DNA of 64,000 bases from CADCWN01 sp046328475 (GTDB lineage: Bacteria; Chloroflexota; Chloroflexia; Thermomicrobiales; CADCWN01). Made by a program: the position numbers and the translations under genes. Shown piece by piece: positions 54,496-62,689 of the stretch. The stretch is from contig JAXLWN010000014.1 of NCBI GenBank assembly GCA_046328475.1, positions 1 through 64,000 of the forward strand, written 5' to 3'. The notes beneath the pieces are model-generated. The model was not told the DNA's origin. It was given only the letters and a program-made list of their open reading frames with translations, and ran no database searches. Numbering within the stretch: position 1 is the first letter of the stretch; each line of letters opens with the position of its first letter.

Positions 54496-54786
54496 TCCTG
54501 TTAAATGGAAATGGGCCGCTACCCATTGCTGGGGTCACATCCGACCGCGGCCCGAGCCGGATGTCATGAGAGGATTGGGTTGAGGTTGGTGCGCCGGGTC
54601 CCGGACAACGGTGACCGGTCGGCACATCCGAACAAAGAGGCTGACCTGAGGCGCTCGCCGCTGCCGACCAGGGCACCACCCAGGAGGGTGGAATCGAGCA
54701 GCGGCTCCTGCGAAAACCATGCCTGCAAGCTCTCGGACCTCCAGGCAACTCGGGGCAGGCAACGTCAATGCGCTACGAAACCCCGT
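54324..54786 (-). ncRNA. Candidate structured RNA from a divergent promoter
   Basis: On the minus strand TTGTCG (54817-54822) and TATAGT (54793-54798) with an 18-nt spacer point into 300 nt without a protein-like frame and end at the intrinsic terminator at 54324. The segment contains hairpins such as CCGCTGC/GCAGCGG enclosing CCACCC-TCCT-GGGTGG, GCCTG/CAGGC, GGGCCGC/GCGGCCC and ACATCCG/CGGATGT. I could not match it to 6S, SRP, tmRNA or RNase P RNA by their conserved sequences. Confidence 0.35.
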
Positions 54787-54835
54787 GTGCAAACTATACC
54801 GCAAATTCCATGCCACCGACAAGGGCCGCGCGCGT

Positions 54836-54864
54836 TTGACAGTGGCCTGTCGCGCTCCTATACT
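54836..54864 (+). promoter_or_regulatory. Strong sigma-70 promoter of the c-di-AMP receptor gene
   Basis: TTGACA and TATACT are separated by 17 nt, about 112 nt upstream of the start codon. Its -35 is 13 nt from the -35 of the minus-strand promoter, giving a back-to-back arrangement. Confidence 0.8.
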
Positions 54865-54976
54865 CCTGCCATCACTAGTTCCGGCGCGTGATCATGCTTC
54901 GTCCGGGCGGATCGTGCGGGGGGCGCTGCGGGGGCAGCGAGCGGAGTTGGGGTGAGCGATTCGGAAAGGACACGGC

Positions 54977-55264
54977 ATGAAGTTGATCATCGCGGTGGTG
55001 CAGAACGACGATGCCAATGATGTGGTTGACGCCCTGCTGGAGGCCGACTTCCGGACCACCCGCCTCGCGTCAACCGGCGGCTTCCTGCGCCGTGGCAATA
55101 CCACGATGATGATCGGCGTCGAGGATGCCCAGGTCGATCTGGTCATCGACATCATCCGTCGCAAGGCCCACACCCGCGCCCAGGGCGGCGACGGCGGCAC
55201 CACCGTGCAAACAGCAGCAGCGACGGTCTTCGTCCTCGACCTCGAAGGGTACGAGCGGCTCTAA
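54977..55264 (+). CDS. Cyclic-di-AMP receptor (PII-like, DarA/PstA family)
   Basis: The 95-residue product MKLIIAVVQNDDANDVVDAL... is a PII-like trimeric protein of the family that binds c-di-AMP (DUF970). The T-loop region TTRLASTGGFLRRGNTTMM and the conserved IGVEDAQVDLVIDIIRR helix are clear, with a C-terminal VFVLDLEGYERL strand. Such proteins relay the c-di-AMP level to unknown targets. GGA lies 8 nt before the ATG. A strong promoter is upstream, and a repeat begins right after the stop. Confidence 0.92.
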   Translation: MKLIIAVVQNDDANDVVDALLEADFRTTRLASTGGFLRRGNTTMMIGVEDAQVDLVIDIIRRKAHTRAQGGDGGTTVQTAAATVFVLDLEGYERL

Positions 55265-55265
55265 C

Positions 55266-55353
55266 GGGTAGTTCGAAGGTTCGAAAGTTCATAGGTTCGA
55301 AGGTTGGCCTCAGAGTTCCGGAACCTTCGAACTTTCGAACCTTCGAACCTCTC
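55266..55353. repeat. GTTCGAAG heptanucleotide inverted repeat
   Basis: GTTCGAAGGTTCGAAAGTTC on the left is mirrored by GGAACCTTCGAACTTTCGAA and further copies on the right. It starts 2 nt after the c-di-AMP receptor stop. Confidence 0.82.
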
Positions 55354-55411
55354 AACTGTACCAGCGGCCATCGTTCCCCTGGCCGACCGCACCGGCGGAC
55401 GGAGTAACGCG

Positions 55412-56632
55412 ATGGCCCGAGCGCGCCCCGAGTTCACCTTCTACGGCATCCCCTTGCGCATCCATCCCGGGTGGCTGCTGACGGCCGCCCTGGTGACGGT
55501 CGTCGTCGCCAACCTCGCCGACCCCGCCGAGCAACCACCGCAGTCGCCCCTGCCCTACCTCGGCGGCCTGGTCATCGCCGTCGGCCTCTTCTGCTCGGTG
55601 CTGCTCCACGAACTGGCCCACGCGGCGGTCGCGCGGCGCTGCGGGCTGGCGGTGCGCCGGGTCACCGTCCATATCTTCGGCGGCACCGCCGAGATCGACG
55701 CCGAAGACCTGCGCCCGCAGAGCGAGGCGCTCGTCGCCGCCGCCGGGCCGGGCGCGAATATCCTGCTCGCCGCCGTCTTCGGACTCGCCTGGCTGGCGCT
55801 GCGCGGCATGGGCGGGGCCGTCGCGCTCGGCTGCCAGTTGCTCGCCATCGCCAACGCCGCCATCACCATCCTCACCCTGCTGCCGGGCTACCCGCTCGAC
55901 GGCGGTCGCGTCGTGCGCGCCGGACTCTGGTATCTCAACGACGACCTCGTCGCGGCAACCCGCTGGGCCTCCGTCTACGGCCAGGTGCTGGGGTGGACCC
56001 TGATCTTCGGCGCGGTCTTCCTGCTCCTGCAAGATCGCCTCCTCTGGGCCTCCACCCTCGCGCTCGGCGGCTGGTTCCTGCGCATCGAGGCGCGGCGCGG
56101 CTACCAGGAGATCCTCTGGCAGGACCTGAGCAGGCGCACCCCCAGCATCCACACCGCCTTCCTCGAACCGCCGCGCATCCCCGCCGACCGCTCGCTGGAC
56201 GAGTCGGCCGACGACGTGCTGGTGGGCATGGGCACGCGCGGCGAAGGAGGCCCGAGCCTGGTCATCGACGACACCGGCAAGCCCGTCGGTGTGCTGGGGA
56301 TCGATGAGTTGCGCGCGGTGAGGCGCAAGCACTGGCCCACCACCACCGCGCAGTCGGCGATGGCCCCGATCACCCAGTTGCTGGTTGTCTCGCCCGACGA
56401 GACCTGCACCCGCACGATGGTGCAACTCGCGCAGGCCCGCTACGCCTACGGCCTCATTCTCGGCGTCGGCGGTCGGCGCGAGGAGGATGGCCCCGCAGTC
56501 GGCATCATCACGCCGCAGCGCATCGCCCGCCACCTCGCCGAGGGGGTCCGCGCCCGCCCGTCACGCGCCGACCCCGTGACCGCAGTCGGCCCGCCCGGGC
56601 CGCTCGACACCGGCGGGCAACGCGGCAGCTAA
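55412..56632 (+). CDS. Site-2 protease family protein with CBS-like C-terminus
   Basis: The 406-residue intramembrane zinc metalloprotease carries LLHELAHAAVARRCGL (HExxH) and the third ligand in LLPGYPLDGGRVVRAGLWY, between about six membrane helices. It belongs to the M50 group with a C-terminal CBS-like domain (VLVGMGTRGEGGPSLVIDD, VGVLGIDELRAVRR, GIITPQRIARHLAEG). Such enzymes cleave membrane-bound regulators. The ATG at 55412 has GGAG 7 nt upstream; the frame is open from 55304 through the repeat. A GNAT gene follows at 35 nt. Confidence 0.92.
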   Translation: MARARPEFTFYGIPLRIHPGWLLTAALVTVVVANLADPAEQPPQSPLPYLGGLVIAVGLFCSVLLHELAHAAVARRCGLAVRRVTVHIFGGTAEIDAEDLRPQSEALVAAAGPGANILLAAVFGLAWLALRGMGGAVALGCQLLAIANAAITILTLLPGYPLDGGRVVRAGLWYLNDDLVAATRWASVYGQVLGWTLIFGAVFLLLQDRLLWASTLALGGWFLRIEARRGYQEILWQDLSRRTPSIHTAFLEPPRIPADRSLDESADDVLVGMGTRGEGGPSLVIDDTGKPVGVLGIDELRAVRRKHWPTTTAQSAMAPITQLLVVSPDETCTRTMVQLAQARYAYGLILGVGGRREEDGPAVGIITPQRIARHLAEGVRARPSRADPVTAVGPPGPLDTGGQRGS

Positions 56633-56667
56633 CGCCGCGCCGCCATCGCCCAGCCAGAGAACAGGCC

Positions 56668-57255
56668 ATGCTGCCACCCGACGAACTGCACCTCCCCGCC
56701 GCGCGCCTGCTGCTCCGCGACTTCCGGGCCGAGGACCTGGCGGATGTCCACGCCATGCGCTCCGATCCCGAAGTCGCCCGCTTCGTGATGGATCTCACCC
56801 CCGAGTCCGAGCGGCGATCGCAGCGCTGGCTCGACGAGATCATCTACTACAACCGGCAACGCCCCCGCGAAGCCTACAACCTGGCGATCGTCCACCGGGG
56901 AGACCAGCGCGTCATCGGCTGGATCGGCATCGGCCGCTCGGAGCGCTACCCGGCCGAAGGCGAACTCGGCTTCGGCTACCTGCTGAATCGCGACTACTGG
57001 AACCAGGGCTACGCCACCGAAGCCGTGCAAACGCTCCTCGCCCACGCCTTCACCGCGCTCGGCGGTCGCCGCGGTTCGGCCTACTGCATCGCCGAGAATC
57101 GCGCCTCGGCGCGGGTCCTCCAGAAAGCAGGGCTGCGCTTCGTGCGCACCTTCGAGCAGACCGATCTGCGGCAGTTGCCGCAGCTTGCCACCGTCACCTG
57201 CGAGGAATACGCCATCACCAGCGAGGAATGGCGCGCAATCACCGGAGAACACTAG
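56668..57255 (+). CDS. GNAT family acetyltransferase (RimJ/RimL-like)
   Basis: The 195-residue product has the RimJ/RimL-like layout: LPAARLLLRDFRAEDLADVHAM, RVIGWIGIGRSE, GELGFGYLLNRDYWNQGYAT with the acetyl-CoA loop, and IAENRASARVLQKAGLRFVR. It probably acetylates an amino group of a protein or small molecule; the target is unknown. AGAGAA lies upstream of the ATG. It follows the site-2 protease gene at a short distance. Confidence 0.9.
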   Translation: MLPPDELHLPAARLLLRDFRAEDLADVHAMRSDPEVARFVMDLTPESERRSQRWLDEIIYYNRQRPREAYNLAIVHRGDQRVIGWIGIGRSERYPAEGELGFGYLLNRDYWNQGYATEAVQTLLAHAFTALGGRRGSAYCIAENRASARVLQKAGLRFVRTFEQTDLRQLPQLATVTCEEYAITSEEWRAITGEH

Positions 57256-57333
57256 CCACCCACCGGAAGGTGACGCGACAACGTGGTATGCTGCGCCAGC
57301 CACTCTGTTGGCCAGATAGCGACGCGCACCCCT

Positions 57334-57372
57334 AACCTTGAACTTTGAACCTTGAGCCTTGAACTTTGAACC
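57334..57372. repeat. TTGAACTTTGAACC repeat array
   Basis: Five degenerate TTGAACT/TTGAACC heptanucleotides lie directly upstream of the next gene's ribosome-binding site. Confidence 0.78.
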
Positions 57373-57386
57373 CATAGCGAGGTCCC

Positions 57387-57977
57387 GTGCTGCCGACCGA
57401 TCTACCGCGCGTCGCTGTCGCCGGGGTACCGATGCGCTTGCAGTTCGGCGAGACCCCGGCGGAGCAGCGCGCCTACTGGGAATGGCTCTGGGTGGAACTG
57501 GACGAGGGGGGCGCACTCGCCGTCTTCGACCCCGATCACCTCTGCACCCCCGGCTGGTTCGGCCGGAAGTGCCAGCTGGGCATCGAGTTCTTCCACCCGG
57601 TGCTCGCCCCGAACCCCGAGCAGCGGCGGGCGCTGGTGGCGCAAGCGTCCGACGCCGACCCGACCACGCCGCCGCTCGTCGCGGGGCAAGTGATCGCCGA
57701 ACACCGGCAGGAGTGGCGCTACACCGGCCCGGTCACGACCTACGAGGAGCGCGACGGCGAACAGCGGCGCGTCGTCCGCCACGTCATCGACGCGCCGCAG
57801 ACGACCCTGCGCCTGGCCCTGGAGATCGGCAGCGGCACCGCCCTGGCCCAGTTGCGCGACCCCGCCGAGGCCGCCCCCATCGGCACCTGGCTCACCCTCA
57901 GCGACGGCCGCGCGGAGCTCGTGGCAATTGAACTCATGGAGGAAAGTACGAACGCCGAAGTACGAAGTACGAAGTAA
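57387..57977 (+). CDS. Hypothetical protein with a repeat-encoded C-terminus
   Basis: The 196-residue product is not recognised. It starts at a GTG after GAGGT, has ETPAEQRAYWEWLWVELDEG, HLCTPGWFGRKCQLGIEFFH, EWRYTGPVTTYEERDGEQRR and a conserved-looking IDAPQTTLRLALEIGSGTALA. The sequence is soluble and probably beta-rich. Its last residues ESTNAEVRSTK and the TAA are read from the GTACGAA repeat, so the original C-terminus may have ended near IELME. A PfkB-family kinase gene follows after the repeat. Confidence 0.68.
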   Translation: MLPTDLPRVAVAGVPMRLQFGETPAEQRAYWEWLWVELDEGGALAVFDPDHLCTPGWFGRKCQLGIEFFHPVLAPNPEQRRALVAQASDADPTTPPLVAGQVIAEHRQEWRYTGPVTTYEERDGEQRRVVRHVIDAPQTTLRLALEIGSGTALAQLRDPAEAAPIGTWLTLSDGRAELVAIELMEESTNAEVRSTK

Positions 57978-58039
57978 AGGCTGTGCCTTGGAGGAGCCTG
58001 CCTCATACTTCGTCGTTCGGACTTCGTACTTCGTACTTC
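57943..58039. repeat. GTACGAA heptanucleotide inverted repeat
   Basis: AAGTACGAACGCCGAAGTACG on the left is mirrored by CTTCGTACTTCGTACTTC on the right. The loop contains AAGGCTGTGCCTTG, which recurs at 62709-62722. Confidence 0.82.
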
Positions 58040-58052
58040 AACGGATGGATCG

Positions 58053-58880
58053 ATGGAACAAGATTACCTCGTCATCGGGCATATCTGCCTCGACCGCTTG
58101 CCGGATGGTCGCCTGATACCGGGCGGCACGGCGCTCTACGGCGCGGTGCAGGCGGCGCGGCTCGGGCTCGCCACCGGCGTCCTGAGCGCCGGGAATGCCC
58201 GCGCGCTGGCCGAGCCGCTGGCCCCCTACCGCGACCTCTTCACCGTGGACCTCCACGACACGCCGGAGACGACGATCTTCGTCAACGTCGGCGTCGGTTC
58301 GGCGCGGCAGCAGTCGGTGGACGGCTGGGCGGGCGTCATCCCCCTGGCGGGCCGCACGCTCGACGCCCCGATCATCCACCTCGGCCCGATCGCGCGCGAA
58401 ATCGACCTGGCGGCGCTCCCCACCTTCCCGGAAGATGCCTTCGTCGGCGCGACGCCGCAGGGCTGGCTGCGCCGCTGGGGGGCCGACGGTCGCGTGACCG
58501 AGCACCCGCTCGCACTCCCCGCCGCCCTGACCGACCGCCTCGACGCGCTCGTCCTCAGCGAGACGGAGGCACCGAAGGCGCAGGAGGCCATCGCCGCCGT
58601 GCGCGCCGCCGGTGGTCTTGTCGCGATCACGCGCGGCGCGTCGGCCTGCCTCATCCTCGACGCCACCGGCGAGCGCGAGGTCGCCACCATCGAGCGCCGG
58701 ATCGTGGACGACACCGGCGCGGGCGACATTTTCGCCGTCGCCTTCTTCGTCGCCCTGGCCGAGGGCCGCTCACCCGAAGAGGCCGCCCAATTCGCCCACA
58801 TCGCCGCCGGGCTCAGCATCGGCGGCCTGGGCGCGAGCGCCATCGCCACCCGCGACGAGATCGAAGCGGAGATCGGCTAG
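58053..58880 (+). CDS. PfkB-family carbohydrate kinase
   Basis: The 275-residue product is a ribokinase-fold kinase: PGGTALYGAVQAARLGL near the start (substrate motif), SETEAPKAQEA, LVAITRGASACLI and the catalytic VDDTGAGDIFAVAFFVALA with the base Asp and anion hole. The N-terminus is short, MEQDYLVIGHICLDRLPDG, so the beta-lid may be reduced. Substrate unknown; inositol, sugar and nucleoside kinases share this fold. It precedes a hydrolase gene by 40 nt. Confidence 0.9.
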   Translation: MEQDYLVIGHICLDRLPDGRLIPGGTALYGAVQAARLGLATGVLSAGNARALAEPLAPYRDLFTVDLHDTPETTIFVNVGVGSARQQSVDGWAGVIPLAGRTLDAPIIHLGPIAREIDLAALPTFPEDAFVGATPQGWLRRWGADGRVTEHPLALPAALTDRLDALVLSETEAPKAQEAIAAVRAAGGLVAITRGASACLILDATGEREVATIERRIVDDTGAGDIFAVAFFVALAEGRSPEEAAQFAHIAAGLSIGGLGASAIATRDEIEAEIG

Positions 58881-58920
58881 GAGTGCGCGGGTACGGCGCG
58901 ATACGTGGAGGGGATGCGCG

Positions 58921-59778
58921 ATGGCAAAGGCCTACACCGAGGAACTGGTCTTCATCGAGACTGCGGATGGTCTGCCACACGAAGGGTTGGTGATCCGCCC
59001 GGCCGACCGCGACCCGCAGCCGGTCCCGCTCCTCTGGATCCACGGCCTGACCGGCAAGTTCTACTCCCGGTCGATCGTCCAGATCGGCCGCGAACTCGCC
59101 GCGCGCGGCCACACCTTCGTCACCGGCAACAATCGCGGCCACGACTTCGGCTACCCCTATCGCCCCGCCCCGGACGCCGCCCCGCGCCTCTACGGCGGCG
59201 GCTGGGAACTCCTGAGCGAGGCGCACCACGATATCAGTGCCTGGCTCGGGTTCACGGTCGGGCTTGGCTTTCGCGGCGTCGCCCTCCTCGGCCACAGCCT
59301 CGGGGCGCGCAAGGTCGCCCAGTATCAGGCCGAGCGGCAGGACGCGCGCGTGCTCGGCCTCGTCACCGCCTCGCCGCCGATGGCGAACTTCCGCCCGCGC
59401 CCGGAATTGCTGGCCCAGGCCGAGGCGCTGATCGCCGCCGGGCGCGGCCAGGATCTCCTCCCCTGGGGCATCAGCCCGGCCGGCGCGGGCACCTCCAGCG
59501 CCGCCACCTTCCACGACCGCGCGCAGCAACCCTGGGACCTCTTCGGCCTGGAAGATCTCAACCCGCCAATCGCCCGTGTCCGCTGCCCGCTCCTCGCCTG
59601 CTACGGCACCGACGAAGCCTGGGTCGGCGGCGCACGCGAACTGGAAACCATCAAGCAGCACGCGACCGGCGCTGCCAGTGTGGCCACCCACCTCTTCCCC
59701 AACGCCGACCACTCCTACACCGGCCAGCACGTCGCCGTCGCCGCCACCCTCGCCGACTGGCTCGCGACGTTGCACTGA
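58921..59778 (+). CDS. Alpha/beta hydrolase
   Basis: The 285-residue product has LLWIHGLTGKFYS (oxyanion loop), the nucleophile elbow VALLGHSLGARKVAQYQA and acid/His in LLACYGTDEAWVG and FPNADHSYTGQ. The GNNRGHDFGYPYRP block resembles DUF1749/acyl-glycerol lipase-like proteins. GGGG precedes the ATG. The substrate cannot be inferred; its closeness to the PfkB gene suggests a shared operon. Confidence 0.88.
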   Translation: MAKAYTEELVFIETADGLPHEGLVIRPADRDPQPVPLLWIHGLTGKFYSRSIVQIGRELAARGHTFVTGNNRGHDFGYPYRPAPDAAPRLYGGGWELLSEAHHDISAWLGFTVGLGFRGVALLGHSLGARKVAQYQAERQDARVLGLVTASPPMANFRPRPELLAQAEALIAAGRGQDLLPWGISPAGAGTSSAATFHDRAQQPWDLFGLEDLNPPIARVRCPLLACYGTDEAWVGGARELETIKQHATGAASVATHLFPNADHSYTGQHVAVAATLADWLATLH

Positions 59779-59845
59779 TCAGTCGGTGGCACTTTGCACT
59801 TGTAATTGGGGATAGGCGAGTTGGTAGTAATGAGGAAAAGACGCC

Positions 59846-60136
59846 ATGCGCTATACAATTCTTTTGGAACAACATCCAGATGGCACCTATGAGGCAACAA
59901 CTCCAGTGATGCCGCAGATTGTCGAGCATGGAGAGGATCGTGCTGCTGCCCTCAATGCGGTCGAGCAAGCTATCCGGGCCAGGCTGCGCAATGTGGAACT
60001 CGTCGATTTGGAAATTCCCACATCGCCACCGATGAATCCGTGGTTAGAAACGGCTGGGATGTTTGCCGACGATCCCGATCTCGAGTCCATCGTAGAGGAG
60101 ATTTACGCCGCGCGCGATGCGAGCAGAGGCGAATGA
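59846..60136 (+). CDS. HicB-like antitoxin
   Basis: The 96-residue product begins MRYTILLEQHPDGTYEATTP, the HicB RNase-H-like strand pattern, with MPQIVEHGEDRAAALNAVEQ continuing it, then a C-terminal segment PWLETAGMFADDPDLESIVE that looks like a VapB-type toxin-binding tail. Its TGA overlaps the toxin ATG by ATGA. It is assigned as antitoxin from this fold and coupling; the mixture of HicB-like and VapB-like parts is unusual. Confidence 0.8.
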   Translation: MRYTILLEQHPDGTYEATTPVMPQIVEHGEDRAAALNAVEQAIRARLRNVELVDLEIPTSPPMNPWLETAGMFADDPDLESIVEEIYAARDASRGE

Positions 60137-60555
60137 GCGCGCCGCCACTCTACATCCTCGACAGCGACACCGTGAGCTTTCACCAGCGCGGTTACCCTGC
60201 TGTTGTAGCGCGTTTTGCCAGCATCACTCCGGAATCAATTGCGACCACCATCATTACTGTCGAAGAACAGTTCCAAGGTCGCCTAGCGCGCGTGGGACGC
60301 CAGCCTGACTTGGCGGGACTGATCCAACGTCTCCGCGCAACACAAGCCTACTTCTGCATGATCTCGATTCTGCCATTCGATAGTGATGCCGCAGCGCAGT
60401 ATCGTGACTTGCAGGCGCGTCGCCTCCGTACAGGGACGAATGATCTGCGTATCGCCGCTATCGCACTCGTCCGACGTGCGATTCTCGTCACCAGCAACCG
60501 ACGCGACTTCGAGCGCATCGAGGAGCTACGGTGGGAAGACTGGCAAAACGGCTGA
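60133..60555 (+). CDS. vapC: PIN-domain toxin (VapC family) paired with a HicB-like antitoxin
   Basis: The 140-residue product is a PIN-domain ribonuclease with LYILDSDTVSFHQRG, IATTIITVEEQFQGRLA, RTGTNDLRIAAIALVRRA and ILVTSNRRDFERI carrying the four acidic residues. The MSA.. start overlaps the antitoxin stop by 4 nt. VapC toxins cleave tRNA or rRNA; nothing in the sequence suggests inactivation. A downstream -10 TATAAT for gabD begins 44 nt later. Confidence 0.88.
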   Translation: MSAPPLYILDSDTVSFHQRGYPAVVARFASITPESIATTIITVEEQFQGRLARVGRQPDLAGLIQRLRATQAYFCMISILPFDSDAAAQYRDLQARRLRTGTNDLRIAAIALVRRAILVTSNRRDFERIEELRWEDWQNG

Positions 60556-60598
60556 GCCGTCCGCGCCATCTCACAGCGTGTGGCACAATCCAAAGGTG

Positions 60599-60604
60599 TA
60601 TAAT
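60599..60604 (+). promoter_or_regulatory. Consensus -10 of the semialdehyde dehydrogenase promoter
   Basis: TATAAT lies 66 nt upstream of the start codon; the -35 region (GCGTGT) is poor, so an activator may be needed. Confidence 0.45.
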
Positions 60605-60669
60605 CCGTGCGATCGGCCGCAGTAGCGGTTGGAGATGGGAAATCGTCACACTTCAGGAGGGAGTGACCG

Positions 60670-62127
60670 ATGACCGCAACGGCAGCGAAACCCTACCAGT
60701 TGTACATCAATGGCGAGTGGGCCGATGGGCCGATGGGCAAGACCTTCGAGGTCCGCAACCCGGCGACCGATGAGCTGATCGCCGAAGTCGCCGACGGCGG
60801 CGCGGCGGAGGCCGAGGCGGCCGTTAAGGCGGCGCACGCGGCCTTCCCGGCCTGGGCGAAGCGCCCGGCCGACGAGCGCGCCGAACTGCTCCACAAGGCG
60901 TTCGACATCCTCAAGAGCCGGATCGAGGAGCACGCGCGCATCCTGACCCAGGAGAACGGCAAGCCGCTGGCCGAGTCGCGCGGCGAGGCGACCGTTGGTG
61001 CCGCCTTCGTGCGCTGGAACGCCGAGGAAGCCCGCCGCACCTACGGCGAGGTCGTGCCGAGCCCGACGACCGCCAAGCGCGTGCTGACCTACCGCCAGCC
61101 GGTCGGCGTCGTCGCCGCGATCACCCCCTGGAACTTCCCCTACTCGATGATCACCCGCAAGATCGCCCCGGCCCTCGCGGCGGGCTGCACCGTCGTGCTG
61201 CGCCCCTCGTCCGCGACGCCGCTGGTGGCGATCGAGATCATCCGCGCCTTCCACGACGCGGGCTTCCCGGCCGGCGTGGTCAACATCGTCACCAGCAAGT
61301 CGGCCACCGCCGTCAGCAAGGTGTTTGCCGAGAGCGACATCGTCAAGAAGATCACCTTCACCGGCAGCACCGAGGTCGGCAAGCAGCTGATGGCGCAGGC
61401 GGCGGGCACCGTCAAGAAGGTCTCGCTCGAACTCGGCGGCCACGCCCCGATGCTGATCTTCGACGACGCCGACCTGGAGCAGGCGGCGCAGGGCGCGATC
61501 ACCTCCCGCTTCCGCAACGCCGGGCAGACCTGCATCTGCACCAACCGCCTCTACGTCCAGCGCACCATCGTCGACAAGTTCTCGAAGCGCGTCGCCGAAC
61601 TGGCGAGCGGGCTGAAGGTCGGCAACGGCCTGGAAGCCGGCATCCAGGTCGGGCCGATGATCGACGAGCGTGGCTTCGCCAAGGTCGAGGACCAGGTGAA
61701 GGACGCGGTCGCGGGCGGCGCGAAGGTGCTCGCCGGTGGCAAGCCCGCCGACTTGAACGGCGGCTTGAAGGGCTACTTCTACGAGCCGACCATCCTGGCC
61801 GACGTCTCCCCGAACGCCAAGATCCTCCACGACGAGACCTTCGGCCCCGCGCTGCCGATCGTCCCGTTCGACACCGAGGAAGAGGCGATCGCCCTGGCGA
61901 ACGACACCCCGTTCGGCCTGGCGGCCTACTTCTTCACCCGCGACATCGGCCGCGCCTTCCGCGTCTCCGAGGGGCTGGAATACGGCATCGTCGGCGTCAA
62001 CGACCCGCTGCCGACCGGCCCGCAGATCCCCTTCGGCGGCTACAAGGAGAGCGGCCTCGGCCGCGAGAACGGCAGCATGGGCATCGAGGAGTTCCTCGAA
62101 GTCAAGGCGGTCACGATCGGCCTGTAG
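60670..62127 (+). CDS. gabD: NAD(P)-dependent succinate-semialdehyde dehydrogenase
   Basis: The 485-residue product is an aldehyde dehydrogenase of the GabD type that converts succinate semialdehyde to succinate. It has PVGVVAAITPWNFPYSMIT, the nucleotide loop FTGSTEVGKQLM, the catalytic Glu in SLELGGHAPMLIF and the nucleophile in NAGQTCICTNRLYVQ, plus ETFGPALPIVPFDTEEEA and the C-terminal PFGGYKESGLGRENG signature. The strong AGGAGG is 8 nt before the ATG. Substrate assignment to succinate semialdehyde is by family resemblance. Confidence 0.9.
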   Translation: MTATAAKPYQLYINGEWADGPMGKTFEVRNPATDELIAEVADGGAAEAEAAVKAAHAAFPAWAKRPADERAELLHKAFDILKSRIEEHARILTQENGKPLAESRGEATVGAAFVRWNAEEARRTYGEVVPSPTTAKRVLTYRQPVGVVAAITPWNFPYSMITRKIAPALAAGCTVVLRPSSATPLVAIEIIRAFHDAGFPAGVVNIVTSKSATAVSKVFAESDIVKKITFTGSTEVGKQLMAQAAGTVKKVSLELGGHAPMLIFDDADLEQAAQGAITSRFRNAGQTCICTNRLYVQRTIVDKFSKRVAELASGLKVGNGLEAGIQVGPMIDERGFAKVEDQVKDAVAGGAKVLAGGKPADLNGGLKGYFYEPTILADVSPNAKILHDETFGPALPIVPFDTEEEAIALANDTPFGLAAYFFTRDIGRAFRVSEGLEYGIVGVNDPLPTGPQIPFGGYKESGLGRENGSMGIEEFLEVKAVTIGL

Positions 62128-62131
62128 GCGC

Positions 62132-62164
62132 GAGTCGTCAGTCGTCAGTCGTCAGTCGTCAGTG
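62132..62164. repeat. AGTCGTC heptanucleotide array, left of the VOC gene
   Basis: Four AGTCGTC units start 5 nt after the gabD stop and are mirrored by CGACTGACGACTGACGACT at 62766-62784, on the other side of the VOC gene. Confidence 0.78.
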
Positions 62165-62251
62165 AGATGGGCCGGGGCAATTGCCCCGGCCCGCACGCTA
62201 TCCGCGCTTGGCACACGATCAGGAATCACCCAACAAATGGAGAAGCCTTCA

Positions 62252-62665
62252 GTGAGCGAACAGCGCCCAAACACCAATTCGGCCTTCCAAACCATCCAAG
62301 CAATCGACTACACCGTCATCCTCGTGCGCGACATGGCGGCGATGCGCCGCTTCTATGAAGAGATCCTCGGCTTCCCGCTCATCCGCGAACTCTCGCCAAA
62401 CTGGATCGAGTATCGGGTAGGCCCAAACACCCTGGCCCTCTCCAGGCCGGGACGTACCGCCGCAGATGCGCCGATCCCCACCGGCACCGCCGCGCTCCAA
62501 CTCGCCTTCAAAGTCGCCGTGCCAGAAGTCGACCAGTGCGCCGACGAACTCACCCGCCAGGGCGTCCCCCTCCTTTCCCCACCCACCGATCAACCCTTCG
62601 GCCACCGCACCCTTTTCTTCCGCGACCCCGACGGCAACCTCCTGGAGATCTACGCGGAGATATAG
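62252..62665 (+). CDS. VOC family protein
   Basis: The 137-residue product is a VOC-fold protein: AIDYTVILVRDMAAMRRFYEE, LSPNWIEYRVGPNTLALSRP, then FKVAVPEVDQCADELTRQGV and RTLFFRDPDGNLLEIYAEI with the C-terminal metal Glu. I start at the GTG at 62252, which has GGAG 9 nt upstream; an ATG at 62237 is possible. It is enclosed by inverted heptanucleotide arrays (62132-62164 and 62766-62784). Function unknown; related proteins are glyoxalases and fosfomycin- or bleomycin-binding proteins. Confidence 0.85.
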   Translation: MSEQRPNTNSAFQTIQAIDYTVILVRDMAAMRRFYEEILGFPLIRELSPNWIEYRVGPNTLALSRPGRTAADAPIPTGTAALQLAFKVAVPEVDQCADELTRQGVPLLSPPTDQPFGHRTLFFRDPDGNLLEIYAEI

Positions 62666-62689
62666 CCACCACCTCACAAGCAAGAAACG

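Noticed and set aside
54324..54786. 6S, SRP, tmRNA or RNase P RNA
   Set aside because: None of the conserved sequences of these RNAs (for example GAGGAAAGTCC of RNase P or the SRP GGAAG/AGCAG loop) could be found on either strand.
54505..54891. 128-codon plus-strand frame
   Set aside because: It lacks a ribosome-binding site, is rich in Arg/Cys/Pro/Ser, and overlaps the strong promoter at 54836-54864.
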